Part shown: positions 1 through 8,213 of the stretch, in pieces | Numbering within the stretch: position 1 is the stretch's first letter | Layout: each line of letters starts with the position of its first letter | Assembly (NCBI GenBank): GCA_016793165.1 | Contig: JAEULA010000008.1 | Span: 350,359-414,358, forward strand | DNA: 64,000 nucleotides | Reading direction: 5' to 3' | From: Alphaproteobacteria bacterium | Lineage (GTDB): Bacteria; Pseudomonadota; Alphaproteobacteria; CACIAM-22H2 | Notes under the pieces: model-generated | Databases searched by the model: none | What the model was told of the DNA's origin: nothing | What the model saw: only the letters and a program-made list of their open reading frames with translations | Made by a program: the position numbers and the translations under genes

Positions 1-9
1 CGAGGACTG

Positions 10-1074
10 ATGGAATCGATCTACTACGTGATGAGCTGGGCCTGTCACCGGCGCTGCAAGCATTGCTACGAGGAGAGGTTCCGGCCCTACGTGCGTGCCG
101 ATCTCGAGGCGGTCGTGCGCGAGGCCGAGCTCAATTTCCCGCGCATCATCGCCAACCTCCCGGCGCGAATGACCTATCTCGATGCCGGCGATCCGAATCC
201 CGACGGTACCCCGCGGGAGAAGACGGGCCGGGTCATCCTGTCGGGGGGTGAGTCGCTGCTCGATCCGGTTCGCGAGCGCGTGACGTACAAGGTGATCGAG
301 CAGCTCGTGGCCAAGTATCGAAGCCAGGGCGGGGTCAAGGTGATCGTGCAGACGACGGGCGACCTGCTGACGCCCGCGATCCTCGACGATCTGCGCGATC
401 GCGGCGTCTGGATGATATCGGTCGCCGGGGTCGACGACTTCCACGTCGGCATGGAGGGGCCGGAGAGGCAGCGCAGCTTCGTCGACGGTCTGACCGCGAT
501 GTTCTCGGCGCACGGCTATGCGCCGGCGGGGCTGTCGCTGCAGGATCGTCGCTGGCTCGAGGCCGACGGCCCGCTGTTCAGCTTCTTCGGGGCCACTCCG
601 GACAGCTGGATCGGCAAGCTCTGGCCGCGGGGCCGCGCATGGTCCAACGGCCTTTCGACCGCGACGATCGAGGACAATTTCTGCAATCGCTGGTCCGGCG
701 GCCTGAACTTCCTCAATCATCGCTTCGCCGGGTCCGAAGTGTCGATCGAGCCGACCGGCGACGTCTATCCGTGCTGCGTCAAGACGAGGCTGCCGATCGG
801 CAACCTCGTCGAGGAGGGGCTGATCGGGATCCTCGACTCGCTCGCGGACGACCCGGCCTTCGCGGCGATCAATCGCGGCGATCCGGCGCGGATGGGCGTC
901 GACGACGGTTGGAGCCGCGAGACGTTCCTCGAGAAGTCGCGGACGTCGACGCCGTCGGGCAGCGCCTACGCCAACCTCTGCATCGGCTGCGACCGCTTCC
1001 ACGAAGAGGTTCTTGCGCCGCGCATCGCGGCGGCCAAGGCGCGCCGCCGGCAGGTGACGGCGGCGGCGGAGTAG
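10..1074 (+). CDS. Radical SAM protein with SPASM-like C-terminus
   Basis: A radical S-adenosylmethionine enzyme, 354 aa. The N-terminal CX3CX2C motif (CHRRCKHC, Cys12, Cys16, Cys19) would bind the SAM-cleaving 4Fe-4S cluster, and a GGE motif follows (SGGES, about residues 80-84). Further cysteines near the C-terminus (Cys255-Cys256 in VYPCCVK, and Cys324/Cys327 in CIGC) resemble an auxiliary-cluster SPASM/twitch domain, as in peptide-maturing or sulfatase-maturing enzymes. The ATG overlaps a TGA at positions 8-10 in a TGATG junction, so an upstream gene outside the window is probably translationally coupled. The next gene starts 4 nt after the stop, in the same direction. The substrate cannot be read from the sequence; the linkage to a YnjBCD-type transporter and a rhodanese is the only clue. 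Confidence 0.88.
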   Translation: MESIYYVMSWACHRRCKHCYEERFRPYVRADLEAVVREAELNFPRIIANLPARMTYLDAGDPNPDGTPREKTGRVILSGGESLLDPVRERVTYKVIEQLVAKYRSQGGVKVIVQTTGDLLTPAILDDLRDRGVWMISVAGVDDFHVGMEGPERQRSFVDGLTAMFSAHGYAPAGLSLQDRRWLEADGPLFSFFGATPDSWIGKLWPRGRAWSNGLSTATIEDNFCNRWSGGLNFLNHRFAGSEVSIEPTGDVYPCCVKTRLPIGNLVEEGLIGILDSLADDPAFAAINRGDPARMGVDDGWSRETFLEKSRTSTPSGSAYANLCIGCDRFHEEVLAPRIAAAKARRRQVTAAAE

Positions 1075-1078
1075 CGCG

Positions 1079-2314
1079 GTGGCGCGGGTCGTCTCTCGGC
1101 GGGCAGGCACGGCGGCGATGGTCGGTGCCGGCGTGTGGGCCGCGCTGGGATGGCCCGCCGCGTCGCGCGCGGCGGCCCCGACCGAGGCGTGGCGCGCGAT
1201 CCTCGCGGCGGCGCGAGGCCAGACCGTGTACTGGAACGCGTGGGGCGGGGACGATCGCACCAACGACTTCATCGCATGGGTGGGCGAGACCGTGCTCGGG
1301 CGGAACGGGGTCACCGTCCGGCAGGTTCGACTGCGCGACACCTCCGAGGCGGTCGCGCGCGTGGTCGCCGAGAAGGCGGCGGGCCGGGATGCCGGCGGCG
1401 GCGTCGACCTGATCTGGATCAACGGTCCGAACTTCCTGGCGATGAAGGAGCAGGGGCTCCTCTACGGGCCGGTCGCGCAGCGACTGCCGAATTTCGACCT
1501 GGTCGACGTCGAGGGCAAGCGCTCCACCGTGATCGACTTCACGGTGCCGGTGGACGGCCTCGCGGTGCCGTGGCGGATGGCCCAGATCGTCTTCATCTAC
1601 GATGCGGCGCGCGTGCCGGTGCCGCCGCGCTCCGCGGCGGCGATGCTCGACTGGGCCCGCGCCAATCCGGGGAGGCTGACGCATCCGGCCGTGCGCAACT
1701 TCCTCGGCGTCACCTTCCTCAAGCAGGCGCTCTACGAGCTGGTCGGCGATCCCGGAATCCTGCAGCGGCCCGCCGATGCGGCGGACTTCGCGTCCGTCAC
1801 GGCGCCGCTATGGTCCTGGTACGACGCCCTGCGCCCGCATCTCTGGCGACGCGGCAAGCAGTTTCCGGAGAGTGGTCCGGCGCAGCGCAGCCTGATGAAC
1901 GACGGCGAGATCGACATCATGATCTCGTTCAACCCGTCCGAGGCGTCGACGGCGATCGCCAACAAGTTGCTGCCCGAGACCGTGCGCAGCTACGTGTTCG
2001 AGCGCGGCACCATCGGCAACACGAGCTTCGTCGCGATCCCCTACAACGCCGCGAACAAGGAGGGGGCGATGGTCGTCGCCGACTTTCTGCTCTCCCCGGA
2101 GGCGCAGGCGCGCGCGCAGGATCCGCGTCATCTCGGCAACTTCACCGTCCTCGATCTGGCGCGATTGTCGCCCGAGGACCGGCGGCGATTCGAGGAGCTG
2201 CCGCGCGGCGTCGCGACGCTGGCCAATGCTGAGCTCGGCCGGCCCCTGCTCGAGCCGCATCCCTCGTGGATGAACCGCATCACGGCGCAGTGGGAACAGC
2301 GCTACGGGCGCTGA
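1079..2314 (+). CDS. ynjB: YnjB-like ABC transporter substrate-binding protein
   Basis: A periplasmic solute-binding protein, 411 aa. It starts with GTG four nt after the radical SAM gene. The N-terminus (first ~33 aa) is an export signal with a twin-arginine pair (SRRAG) before a hydrophobic stretch, ending at an Ala-rich site near residues 30-34, so Tat export is possible but not certain. The mature part has the character of the E. coli YnjB family, including WNAWGGDD near the mature N-terminus and a conserved NTSFVAIPYNAANKEGA stretch. Seven nt separate it from the permease gene. The ligand of YnjBCD systems is not established, so only the transporter role is claimed. The symbol is by family resemblance and gene order (binding protein, fused permease, ATPase, rhodanese). 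Confidence 0.82.
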   Translation: MARVVSRRAGTAAMVGAGVWAALGWPAASRAAAPTEAWRAILAAARGQTVYWNAWGGDDRTNDFIAWVGETVLGRNGVTVRQVRLRDTSEAVARVVAEKAAGRDAGGGVDLIWINGPNFLAMKEQGLLYGPVAQRLPNFDLVDVEGKRSTVIDFTVPVDGLAVPWRMAQIVFIYDAARVPVPPRSAAAMLDWARANPGRLTHPAVRNFLGVTFLKQALYELVGDPGILQRPADAADFASVTAPLWSWYDALRPHLWRRGKQFPESGPAQRSLMNDGEIDIMISFNPSEASTAIANKLLPETVRSYVFERGTIGNTSFVAIPYNAANKEGAMVVADFLLSPEAQARAQDPRHLGNFTVLDLARLSPEDRRRFEELPRGVATLANAELGRPLLEPHPSWMNRITAQWEQRYGR

Positions 2315-2321
2315 GGCCGGC

Positions 2322-4004
2322 ATGCTGCGCCATGCCCCGACGCTGACGACCGCGCTGTTCGTCGGTCCGATCGCGGCCGGACTGGTCGGTACCTTCCTGC
2401 CGAGCCTCGGATATCTGCCGGCGCTCGGCGGCGCCGGGTTCGGGTTCGCGCCATGGCGCGAGCTCTTCGCACAGCCCGGGTTCGCGACCAGCCTGCGCCT
2501 CACGCTCGTCACCGGGCTCGCCGCCACGGTGCTTTCGCTGGCGGTCGTCTGCCTGTTCTGCGCGGTCGCGCAGGGCACGCCGATCTTCCGTGCGGCGCAG
2601 CGGGGCCTCGCGCCGGTGCTGGCGATCCCGCACGCGGCGCTCGCGATCGGTTTCGTGTTCCTGGCCGCGCCGAGCGGCTGGATCGCGCGCGTGCTGTCGC
2701 CGTGGGCGACGGGCTGGGAACGGCCCCCTGACCTCGCAACGGTGAACGATCCGCAGGGAGTCGCCCTGATCCTCGGGCTCGTCCTGAAGGAACTGCCGTT
2801 CCTGCTGCTGATGACGATCGCGGCCCTAGGCCAGGTGCGCGCCGCGGAGCGCCTCGCGATCGCCGCCACGCTCGGCTATCGACGCCCCACGGCATGGCTC
2901 AAGTGCATCTTCCCGCTGGTCTATCCGCAGATCCGCATGCCGGTCTACGCCGTGCTCGCATTCTCGCTGTCGACGGTCGACGTCGCGCTGATCCTCGGAC
3001 CGGGCAATCCGCCCCCGCTCGGCCCCCTCGTGGTCCGCTGGCTCACCGATCGCGAAGTCGCGCTGTACTTTCCCGCGGCGGCCGGCGCGTGCCTGCAGTT
3101 GCTCCTCGTCGTCGCCGCGGTGGCGCTATGGCGGAGCATCGAGGCGATCGTCGCCGCCGGCGGTCGTCGATGGATCGTCCGCGGCGCGCGCGGCGGCGAT
3201 GGCCCGATCGCGGCGGTGCTCGGCAACCTCGCCGCGATCGCGGCGGCGGTCGCGGTGGCGGCATCGATCGCCGGTCTCGCGCTGTGGTCGTTCGCCGCCG
3301 CCTGGCGGTTCCCGGCCGCGATGCCCGAGGATTGGTCGACGGCGACGTGGCGGCGGGCGACCGGTGAACTGGGGTGGCCCTTCGCGAACACGTTGATCGC
3401 CGCCACGGCCGCGACCCTGGTCGCGACGGCGCTGGTCGTCGCCTGTCTGGAGAACGAGCAGCGCCGCGGACTGCGTCCGGGGGCGGGCGCGCTTTGGCTG
3501 CTCTATGCCCCGCTCTTGATCCCGCAGACCGCTTTTCTTTTCGGCGTGCAGGTCGTGCTGGTGAGGTTGGGCCTCGACGGCACCTGGCTGGCGGTGATCT
3601 GGTCGCATCTGTTGTTCGTGCTGCCCTACGTGTTCCTTTCCCTCGCCGATCCTTGGCGCGCTCTCGACCGCCGGTACATCCGGGCCGCCGCCTGTCTCGG
3701 GGCGCCGCCGTGGCGCGTGATGCTCGGCGTGAAGGTTCCGATCCTGCTGCGCCCGGTCCTCGTCGCGATGGCCGTGGGCTTCGCCGTGAGCGTCGGGCAA
3801 TACCTGCCCACGCTCTTCGCCGGCGCCGGTCGCGTCGCGACCCTGACGACCGAGGCGGTGACGCTCGCCGCCGGCGCCGACCGCCGCATCCTTGCGACCT
3901 ACGCGCTCGCTCAGGCCGCATTGCCGCTCGTCGCCTACGCGATGGCGCTGGTCGCGCCCGCGGTCGCCTTCCGCAACCGGCGCGGGCTGCGGGTGTCGCC
4001 GTGA
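2322..4004 (+). CDS. ynjC: YnjC-like ABC transporter permease, two permease domains fused
   Basis: An inner-membrane permease of 560 aa, about twice the usual length, made of two tandem permease halves (about residues 1-265 and 290-560), each with roughly six hydrophobic segments. Each half has an EAA-type cytoplasmic loop that contacts the ATPase: around ERLAIAATLGYRRPTAW in the first and RYIRAAACLGAPPWRV in the second. One chain thus supplies both halves of the channel, as in YnjC and in FbpB-type ferric permeases. It lies between the binding protein and the ATPase, with a 4-nt GTGA overlap into the ATPase gene, which supports coupled translation. Confidence 0.85.
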   Translation: MLRHAPTLTTALFVGPIAAGLVGTFLPSLGYLPALGGAGFGFAPWRELFAQPGFATSLRLTLVTGLAATVLSLAVVCLFCAVAQGTPIFRAAQRGLAPVLAIPHAALAIGFVFLAAPSGWIARVLSPWATGWERPPDLATVNDPQGVALILGLVLKELPFLLLMTIAALGQVRAAERLAIAATLGYRRPTAWLKCIFPLVYPQIRMPVYAVLAFSLSTVDVALILGPGNPPPLGPLVVRWLTDREVALYFPAAAGACLQLLLVVAAVALWRSIEAIVAAGGRRWIVRGARGGDGPIAAVLGNLAAIAAAVAVAASIAGLALWSFAAAWRFPAAMPEDWSTATWRRATGELGWPFANTLIAATAATLVATALVVACLENEQRRGLRPGAGALWLLYAPLLIPQTAFLFGVQVVLVRLGLDGTWLAVIWSHLLFVLPYVFLSLADPWRALDRRYIRAAACLGAPPWRVMLGVKVPILLRPVLVAMAVGFAVSVGQYLPTLFAGAGRVATLTTEAVTLAAGADRRILATYALAQAALPLVAYAMALVAPAVAFRNRRGLRVSP

Positions 4005-4660
4005 GCGGCCGCCTCGTGCTCGACGCGGTGTCCATCGCGCTTCGCGGCGAGGTGCTGATCGATCGCATGTCGCTCGCGGTCGAGCCCGGCGTCGTCGTGA
4101 CCGTGATGGGGCCGAGCGGATCGGGGAAGTCGACCTTGCTCGCCTATCTGTGCGGGACACTCGATCCCGCATTCACGGCGAGCGGACACGCGCGCATCGG
4201 AGACGAGATCCTCGACGGCATGCCCGCGCATCGGCGACGCATCGGCATCCTGTTCCAGGACGACATGCTCTTCCCGCATCTGTCGGTCGGCGAGAACCTC
4301 GCCTTCGGGCTTGCAGCGGCCGTGCGCGGGGCGGCGGCACGGCGCGAGGCGGTGGCGGCGGCGCTGACCGAGGCGGAGATGCCGGGCTTCGCCGATCGCG
4401 ATCCCGCGACGCTGTCGGGCGGTCAGCGTTCGCGCGTCGCCCTGATGCGCACGTTGCTCGCGGCACCGCGCGCGCTCCTGCTGGACGAACCCTTCGGGAA
4501 GCTCGATGCCGCCCTTCGCGACCGCATCCGCCGCTTCGTGTTCGATCACGCGCGCCGGCGCGGCCTGCCCGTGCTGCTGGTGACCCACGACCCTGCCGAT
4601 GCCGCTGCCGCGGCCGGCCCGGTGATTGCCTTGGCGGCCCGGAATGGGGACGAGCCGTGA
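4001..4660 (+). CDS. ynjD: YnjD-like ABC transporter ATP-binding protein
   Basis: The ATPase subunit, 219 aa, a bare nucleotide-binding domain without a C-terminal regulatory domain. Visible motifs are Walker A (GPSGSGKST), Q-loop (ILFQDDMLFPHL), signature (LSGGQRSRVAL), Walker B with D-loop (ALLLDEPFGKLD) and switch histidine (LLVTHDPAD). The start is placed at GTG 4001, overlapping the permease stop (GTGA), because homology begins directly after it (SGRLVLDAVSIALRG); a longer open frame upstream lies in the permease gene in another frame. Its own TGA overlaps the GTG of the rhodanese gene in the same GTGA arrangement. Confidence 0.88.
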   Translation: MSGRLVLDAVSIALRGEVLIDRMSLAVEPGVVVTVMGPSGSGKSTLLAYLCGTLDPAFTASGHARIGDEILDGMPAHRRRIGILFQDDMLFPHLSVGENLAFGLAAAVRGAAARREAVAAALTEAEMPGFADRDPATLSGGQRSRVALMRTLLAAPRALLLDEPFGKLDAALRDRIRRFVFDHARRRGLPVLLVTHDPADAAAAAGPVIALAARNGDEP

Positions 4661-5112
4661 GATTCGACTTCGACCTTTCGGCACCCGATGCAACCCTTGC
4701 CGCCTGCGAGGCCGCGATCAGTGCGCAGATCGGCGCCGCGGAGATCACGACGGCAGAGTTGGCCCGGCGCCACGGGGAGGTCGCGCTCGTCGACTTGCGG
4801 ACGAACGCGGAGCAGGTCGTGAGCATGATACCGGGGGCCGTCGCCGTTGCCGACGACGCGACACCCGACAGGGTCCGCCGGCTACTGGCGGGGCAGGGGC
4901 ACGGCCAGTCGGACATCGTGATCTACTGTGCCGTCGGGCTCCGCAGCGCGCGGCTGGTGGCACGGTGGCGCGCCGGGGATGTCGCGGCCTATTCGCTGCG
5001 CGGCGGCATTTTTCGCTGGCGCCTCGAGGGGCGGCCGCTCGACGGCCCGACGCCGCACGCAGTCCATCCCTTCGACGCGCGCTGGGGACGGCTGCTGGCG
5101 GCCGGCTGCTGA
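4657..5112 (+). CDS. Rhodanese-like sulfurtransferase, last gene of the ynjBCD-type operon
   Basis: A single-domain rhodanese of 151 aa with a ~30-residue N-terminal extension. The active-site loop is CAVGLRS with Cys91 as the persulfide-carrying residue; the preceding VALVDLRTNAEQ segment and the following YSLRGGIFRW segment match rhodanese beta strands. It begins at GTG 4657, overlapping the ATPase stop by 4 nt. In E. coli the rhodanese YnjE also follows ynjBCD, but YnjE has more than one rhodanese domain, so this is a shorter functional analogue. It would move sulfane sulfur, perhaps for cofactor or thiol chemistry connected with the transported compound or the radical SAM product; that link is inference. 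Confidence 0.82.
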   Translation: MRFDFDLSAPDATLAACEAAISAQIGAAEITTAELARRHGEVALVDLRTNAEQVVSMIPGAVAVADDATPDRVRRLLAGQGHGQSDIVIYCAVGLRSARLVARWRAGDVAAYSLRGGIFRWRLEGRPLDGPTPHAVHPFDARWGRLLAAGC

Positions 5113-5326
5113 TGCCGCGCCCGAGCGTCGCCGCGCCGTCATGCGCCCTCAACGATTCGTCAACCAAGACGGCCCTAACTTCGGCTCAGGAATGGTGCGG
5201 CGTCGCCCGCATCGCTCCGCGCGAAGAGACGGTGGGCCACGGATGTACTGGCACCCGTCTTTTCCGCTCTTCCGTCGGGCCGGGCGGCGTCCTGTCGCAC
5301 CATGGCCCGGGCCCGCGCCAAAGAAG

Positions 5327-5358
5327 AAGGGCCCGCCCGCGACAGCGGACGAGCCCTT
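5327..5358 (-). terminator. Intrinsic terminator of tRNA-Asn
   Basis: On the minus strand, 14 bases (AAGGGCTCGTCCGC) pair along their full length, including three G-U pairs, with the second arm across a 4-nt TGTC loop. The stem is followed by CTTCTTT. It lies 9 nt beyond the 3' end of tRNA-Asn. Confidence 0.75.
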
Positions 5359-5367
5359 CGGGAAATT

Positions 5368-5442
5368 TGGCTCCCCGGGTCTGATTCGAACAGACGACCA
5401 GTCGGTTAACAGCCGACTGCTCTACCGCTGAGCTACCGGGGA
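5368..5442 (-). tRNA. tRNA-Asn (anticodon GTT)
   Basis: A 75-nt cloverleaf on the minus strand. The acceptor stem is TCCCCGG/CCGGGGA, with discriminator G and an encoded CCA. The anticodon arm has the CTGTTAA loop, giving GTT (Asn). The T arm contains TTCGAAT. A promoter lies just upstream (5460-5489) and a strong terminator just downstream. Confidence 0.97.
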
Positions 5443-5459
5443 TCAGGAAAGTGGGCCGG

Positions 5460-5489
5460 CTTATAACAACACATCCTGGCGGAAGCCAA
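5460..5489 (-). promoter_or_regulatory. Promoter of tRNA-Asn
   Basis: Minus strand: -35 TTGGCT (5484-5489), 18-bp spacer, -10 TATAAG (5460-5465), with the mature tRNA starting 18 nt further on. The spacing and AT-rich -10 stand out in GC-rich surroundings. Confidence 0.6.
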
Positions 5490-5513
5490 TCGTGTCGTGC
5501 CCCTCTTTTGGCG

Positions 5514-5588
5514 TGGAGGCCCGGGGCGGAATCGAACCGCCGCATAGGGGATTTGCAGTCCCCTGCATTACCACTTTGCTACCGGGCC
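5514..5588 (-). tRNA. tRNA-Cys (anticodon GCA)
   Basis: A 75-nt cloverleaf on the minus strand. The acceptor stem is GGCCCGG/CCGGGCC, with discriminator T and an encoded CCA. The anticodon stem GGGGA/TCCCC encloses CTGCAAA, giving GCA (Cys). It lies 71 nt upstream of tRNA-Asn on the same strand but has its own promoter. Confidence 0.97.
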
Positions 5589-5607
5589 CGGCGCAGAACG
5601 GCGGCGA

Positions 5608-5637
5608 GGTATACGGGCGCCACCCTTGGAGGGTCAA
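5608..5637 (-). promoter_or_regulatory. Promoter of tRNA-Cys
   Basis: Minus strand: -35 TTGACC (5632-5637), 18-bp spacer, -10 TATACC (5608-5613). The tRNA 5' end is 19 nt beyond the -10. This is one of the two best housekeeping-type promoters in the window. Confidence 0.7.
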
Positions 5638-5761
5638 TGGGATCGGCGACCGGCGTCATGGCTCGCCCCCTGTCGGTCGGATCGGTTCCAGAATTGTTTC
5701 GACTCGGCCCCCAGGGTATATGTGCCGCTCCCCAAACGATTTTTCGGCAGTCTTTCCGCTC

Positions 5762-6418
5762 ATGAGCGACTTCGCCGCGCAACGCCTGAATATGGTTGAG
5801 AGCCAGCTTCGCACCAACAAGGTGACCGACGCCCGGCTGCTCAAGGCAATGTTCGAGATCCCCCGCGAGCGGTTCCTGCCGGAACGGCTCCGCGGGATCG
5901 CCTATGTCGACGAGGACATCGCCCTCGGCAACGGCCGCTACGTCATCGAGCCGATGGTGGCGGCGCGCCTGATCCAGGCGGCCCAGATCGCGCCCGACGA
6001 CGTGACGCTCGAGATCGGCACCGGCACGGGCTACGTGACGGCGGTGCTGTCGCGCCTCGCGACCACCGTCCTGTCGGTCGAGTGCGATGCCGCGCTGGCG
6101 CGCGGTGCCACCGATGCGCTGGGAGGGCTCGGCTTCGACAATGCGGTCGTGGTCGCCGGGGCGCTTCGCGACGGTCATCCCAAGCAGGCGCCCTATGACG
6201 TGATCGTCATCGCCGGCGCCGTGGACGAGATTCCCGAGGCTGTCCTGGGCCAGCTGGCCGAGGGCGGGCGCCTGGTAGCCGTGGTCGTCGGCGACGACGG
6301 TGTGGGGCGGGCCACGCTGGTGCAGCGTCGCTCCGGCGCGACCTATGCGCGACCGCTCTTCGACGCCAATACGCCGCGGCTTCCGGGCTTCGAGCGCGCG
6401 GCGCAGTTCGCTTTCTGA
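5762..6418 (+). CDS. Protein-L-isoaspartate O-methyltransferase family (tolC-linked paralogue)
   Basis: A PCMT-family methyltransferase of 218 aa. The SAM-binding motif I is LEIGTGTGYVTAVLS and the N-terminal helix ends in the family-typical VTDARLLKAMFEIPRERFLP. PCMT enzymes methylate isoaspartyl residues for repair, but this paralogue, usually found upstream of tolC in alphaproteobacteria, is more divergent than the surE-linked copy at 32573 and its substrate may differ. ATG 5762 is chosen because homology begins there; the open frame upstream runs into the tRNA region. The following rhodanese gene starts 2 nt after the stop, so the two are probably cotranscribed. Confidence 0.85.
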   Translation: MSDFAAQRLNMVESQLRTNKVTDARLLKAMFEIPRERFLPERLRGIAYVDEDIALGNGRYVIEPMVAARLIQAAQIAPDDVTLEIGTGTGYVTAVLSRLATTVLSVECDAALARGATDALGGLGFDNAVVVAGALRDGHPKQAPYDVIVIAGAVDEIPEAVLGQLAEGGRLVAVVVGDDGVGRATLVQRRSGATYARPLFDANTPRLPGFERAAQFAF

Positions 6419-6420
6419 GC

Positions 6421-6753
6421 ATGACCCGCGAGCTGCCGATCCAGATCGACGTGAACGAGCTTGCCCGGTGGCGGCGCGAGGGTGTCGCGCACGCCGTGCT
6501 CGACGTCCGCGAGCCATGGGAGACGGCGCTCTGCCTGATCGAGGGCAGCCTTGCGATCCCGTTGGGCGCGGTGCCCGGGGCGGCGGGCGATCTGCCGCGC
6601 GACGTTCCCCTGGTCGTCGTCTGCCACCATGGGATGCGCTCGATGCAGGGCGTCGCGTGGCTTCGGCGCAACGGGCACGCGAATGCAGTCAACCTGGCCG
6701 GCGGCATCGACGCTTGGGCGAGACAAATCGAGCCGGCGATGGCGGTATACTGA
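6421..6753 (+). CDS. Single-domain rhodanese-like protein
   Basis: A small cytoplasmic rhodanese of 110 aa. The segment VLDVREPWETALC is the conserved N-terminal rhodanese strand-loop and the active-site loop is CHHGMRS with Cys68 as the probable persulfide cysteine, followed by VNLAGGIDAWA. It sits between the PCMT-family gene (2-nt gap) and tolC (4-nt gap), an arrangement conserved in many alphaproteobacteria. Its role in that operon is not established. It is distinct in sequence and context from the rhodanese at 4657. Confidence 0.88.
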   Translation: MTRELPIQIDVNELARWRREGVAHAVLDVREPWETALCLIEGSLAIPLGAVPGAAGDLPRDVPLVVVCHHGMRSMQGVAWLRRNGHANAVNLAGGIDAWARQIEPAMAVY

Positions 6754-6757
6754 GAGT

Positions 6758-8182
6758 ATGGATGTTCCGATGATGTCGTACTTCCTTCAGCGCTCCGGCG
6801 CGTCGCGCGCCGTCCTGCTCGCCCTCATGCTGGGTGCGCCGATCGCGGCGACCGGGCAGACGATCGAGGAGGCGCTGGCCAACGCCTACCGCAGCAATCC
6901 GCAGCTGCTCGCCGAGCGCGCGCGGTTGCGGGCTGCCGACGAAGGCGTGGCCCTCGCTTTGTCGAACTGGCGCCCCAACGTCTCGTTCTCCGGCGACATC
7001 GGCAAGGCGCGCGACTGGAACCGCACCGTGGATACGGTGACCGGCCGGAAGACCGAGAACGAGCGCGTGCGGACGCCGGCGACGGCATCGGCGACCGTGC
7101 GCCAGCCCCTCTACCGCGGCGGCCGGACCGTCGCGGAGACGAGCCGAGCCGAGAACACCGTCCAACGCGGACGCGCGCAGCTCCAGGTCGTCGAGCAGCA
7201 GGTGCTCCTCGATGCCGCGACGGCCTACACGAACCTCCTGCGCGATGCCGCGGTGCTCGACCTCAACGTCAACAACGAGCAGGTTCTCACCAGGCAGCTG
7301 ACGGCGACGCGCGATCGCTTCCAGGTCGGCGAGGTTACGCGGACCGACGTCGCGCAGGCCGAGGCGCGCGTCTCTCGCGCGCGCGCCGACCGCATCCAGG
7401 CCGAAGGCAATCTCACGTCGTCGCGGGCCAATTACCAGCGCATCGTGGGCGAGGCGCCCGGCAAGCTGCAGCCGGCGCGCGTGCCCGGGCATCTGCCGAC
7501 CTCCGAGGCGCAGGCGCTCAAGATGGCGGCCGACAATCCGACGCTGATCTCGGCGATGTTCAACGAACGCGCGGCACAGGACACGATCGACGTGGTCGCG
7601 GGCGAACTGTTGCCGACGGTCAACCTCCAGGGCTCCCTGACCCGCGGCGAGGAGACGCAGACGCGCGGCTTCGATCGCGACACGGCGTCGGTCGGCGTGG
7701 TCGTCAGCGTCCCTCTCTACCAGCAGGGCGCCGTCGAGGCGCGCATCCGCGAAGCCAAGCAGACGCATGGCCAGCGCCGGATCGAGGTCGAGGACGCCAG
7801 GCGCCGCGCGATGGAGGACACGACGCGGTCGTGGGAGGCGTTGACGACGGCCCGGGCCCGGCTGCAGGCGATCAACAGCCAGATCCGCGCGGCGCAGGTC
7901 GCCTTGGACGGCGTGCAGCAGGAGGCGCGCGTTGGGTCGCGGACGGTCCTCGACGTGCTCGACGCCGAGCAGGAGCTGCTCGATGCGAAGGTCAATCTCG
8001 TGCGCTCGCAGCGCGACGAGATCGTGGCGGCCTTCCAGCTCGCGGCGGCGACCGGACAGTTGACGGCGCAGAAGCTCGCGCTGCCCGTCGAGGTCTACGA
8101 CCCGACGATCAACTACAACGAGACGCGTGGTCGCTGGTGGGGCACGAGCATCAACGCCGACGGCGAGCCGAAGCGGAAGTGA
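6758..8182 (+). CDS. tolC: TolC-family outer membrane channel protein
   Basis: An outer-membrane efflux or secretion channel of 474 aa, close to the usual TolC length. It has an N-terminal signal peptide ending near ATGQT, then two tandem repeats of the long-helix outer membrane efflux domain with alternating coiled-coil stretches (for example ANTYRSNPQL-like ANAYRSNPQ and the second-half VGSRTVLDVLDAEQELLDA, a TolC hallmark). The start is ATG 6758, 4 nt after the rhodanese stop; a second ATG at 6770 would give a slightly shorter signal peptide. It would form the exit duct for tripartite pumps or type I secretion; no partner pump is in this window. Confidence 0.92.
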   Translation: MDVPMMSYFLQRSGASRAVLLALMLGAPIAATGQTIEEALANAYRSNPQLLAERARLRAADEGVALALSNWRPNVSFSGDIGKARDWNRTVDTVTGRKTENERVRTPATASATVRQPLYRGGRTVAETSRAENTVQRGRAQLQVVEQQVLLDAATAYTNLLRDAAVLDLNVNNEQVLTRQLTATRDRFQVGEVTRTDVAQAEARVSRARADRIQAEGNLTSSRANYQRIVGEAPGKLQPARVPGHLPTSEAQALKMAADNPTLISAMFNERAAQDTIDVVAGELLPTVNLQGSLTRGEETQTRGFDRDTASVGVVVSVPLYQQGAVEARIREAKQTHGQRRIEVEDARRRAMEDTTRSWEALTTARARLQAINSQIRAAQVALDGVQQEARVGSRTVLDVLDAEQELLDAKVNLVRSQRDEIVAAFQLAAATGQLTAQKLALPVEVYDPTINYNETRGRWWGTSINADGEPKRK

Positions 8183-8213
8183 CCGCCGAGCGCCGTTCAC
8201 TGAGGACAATCGA

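Noticed and set aside
5685..5699. GTTC-N7-GTTT upstream of the tolC-linked methyltransferase, considered as a second SOS box
   Set aside because: One base off the consensus and not beside a known SOS gene.
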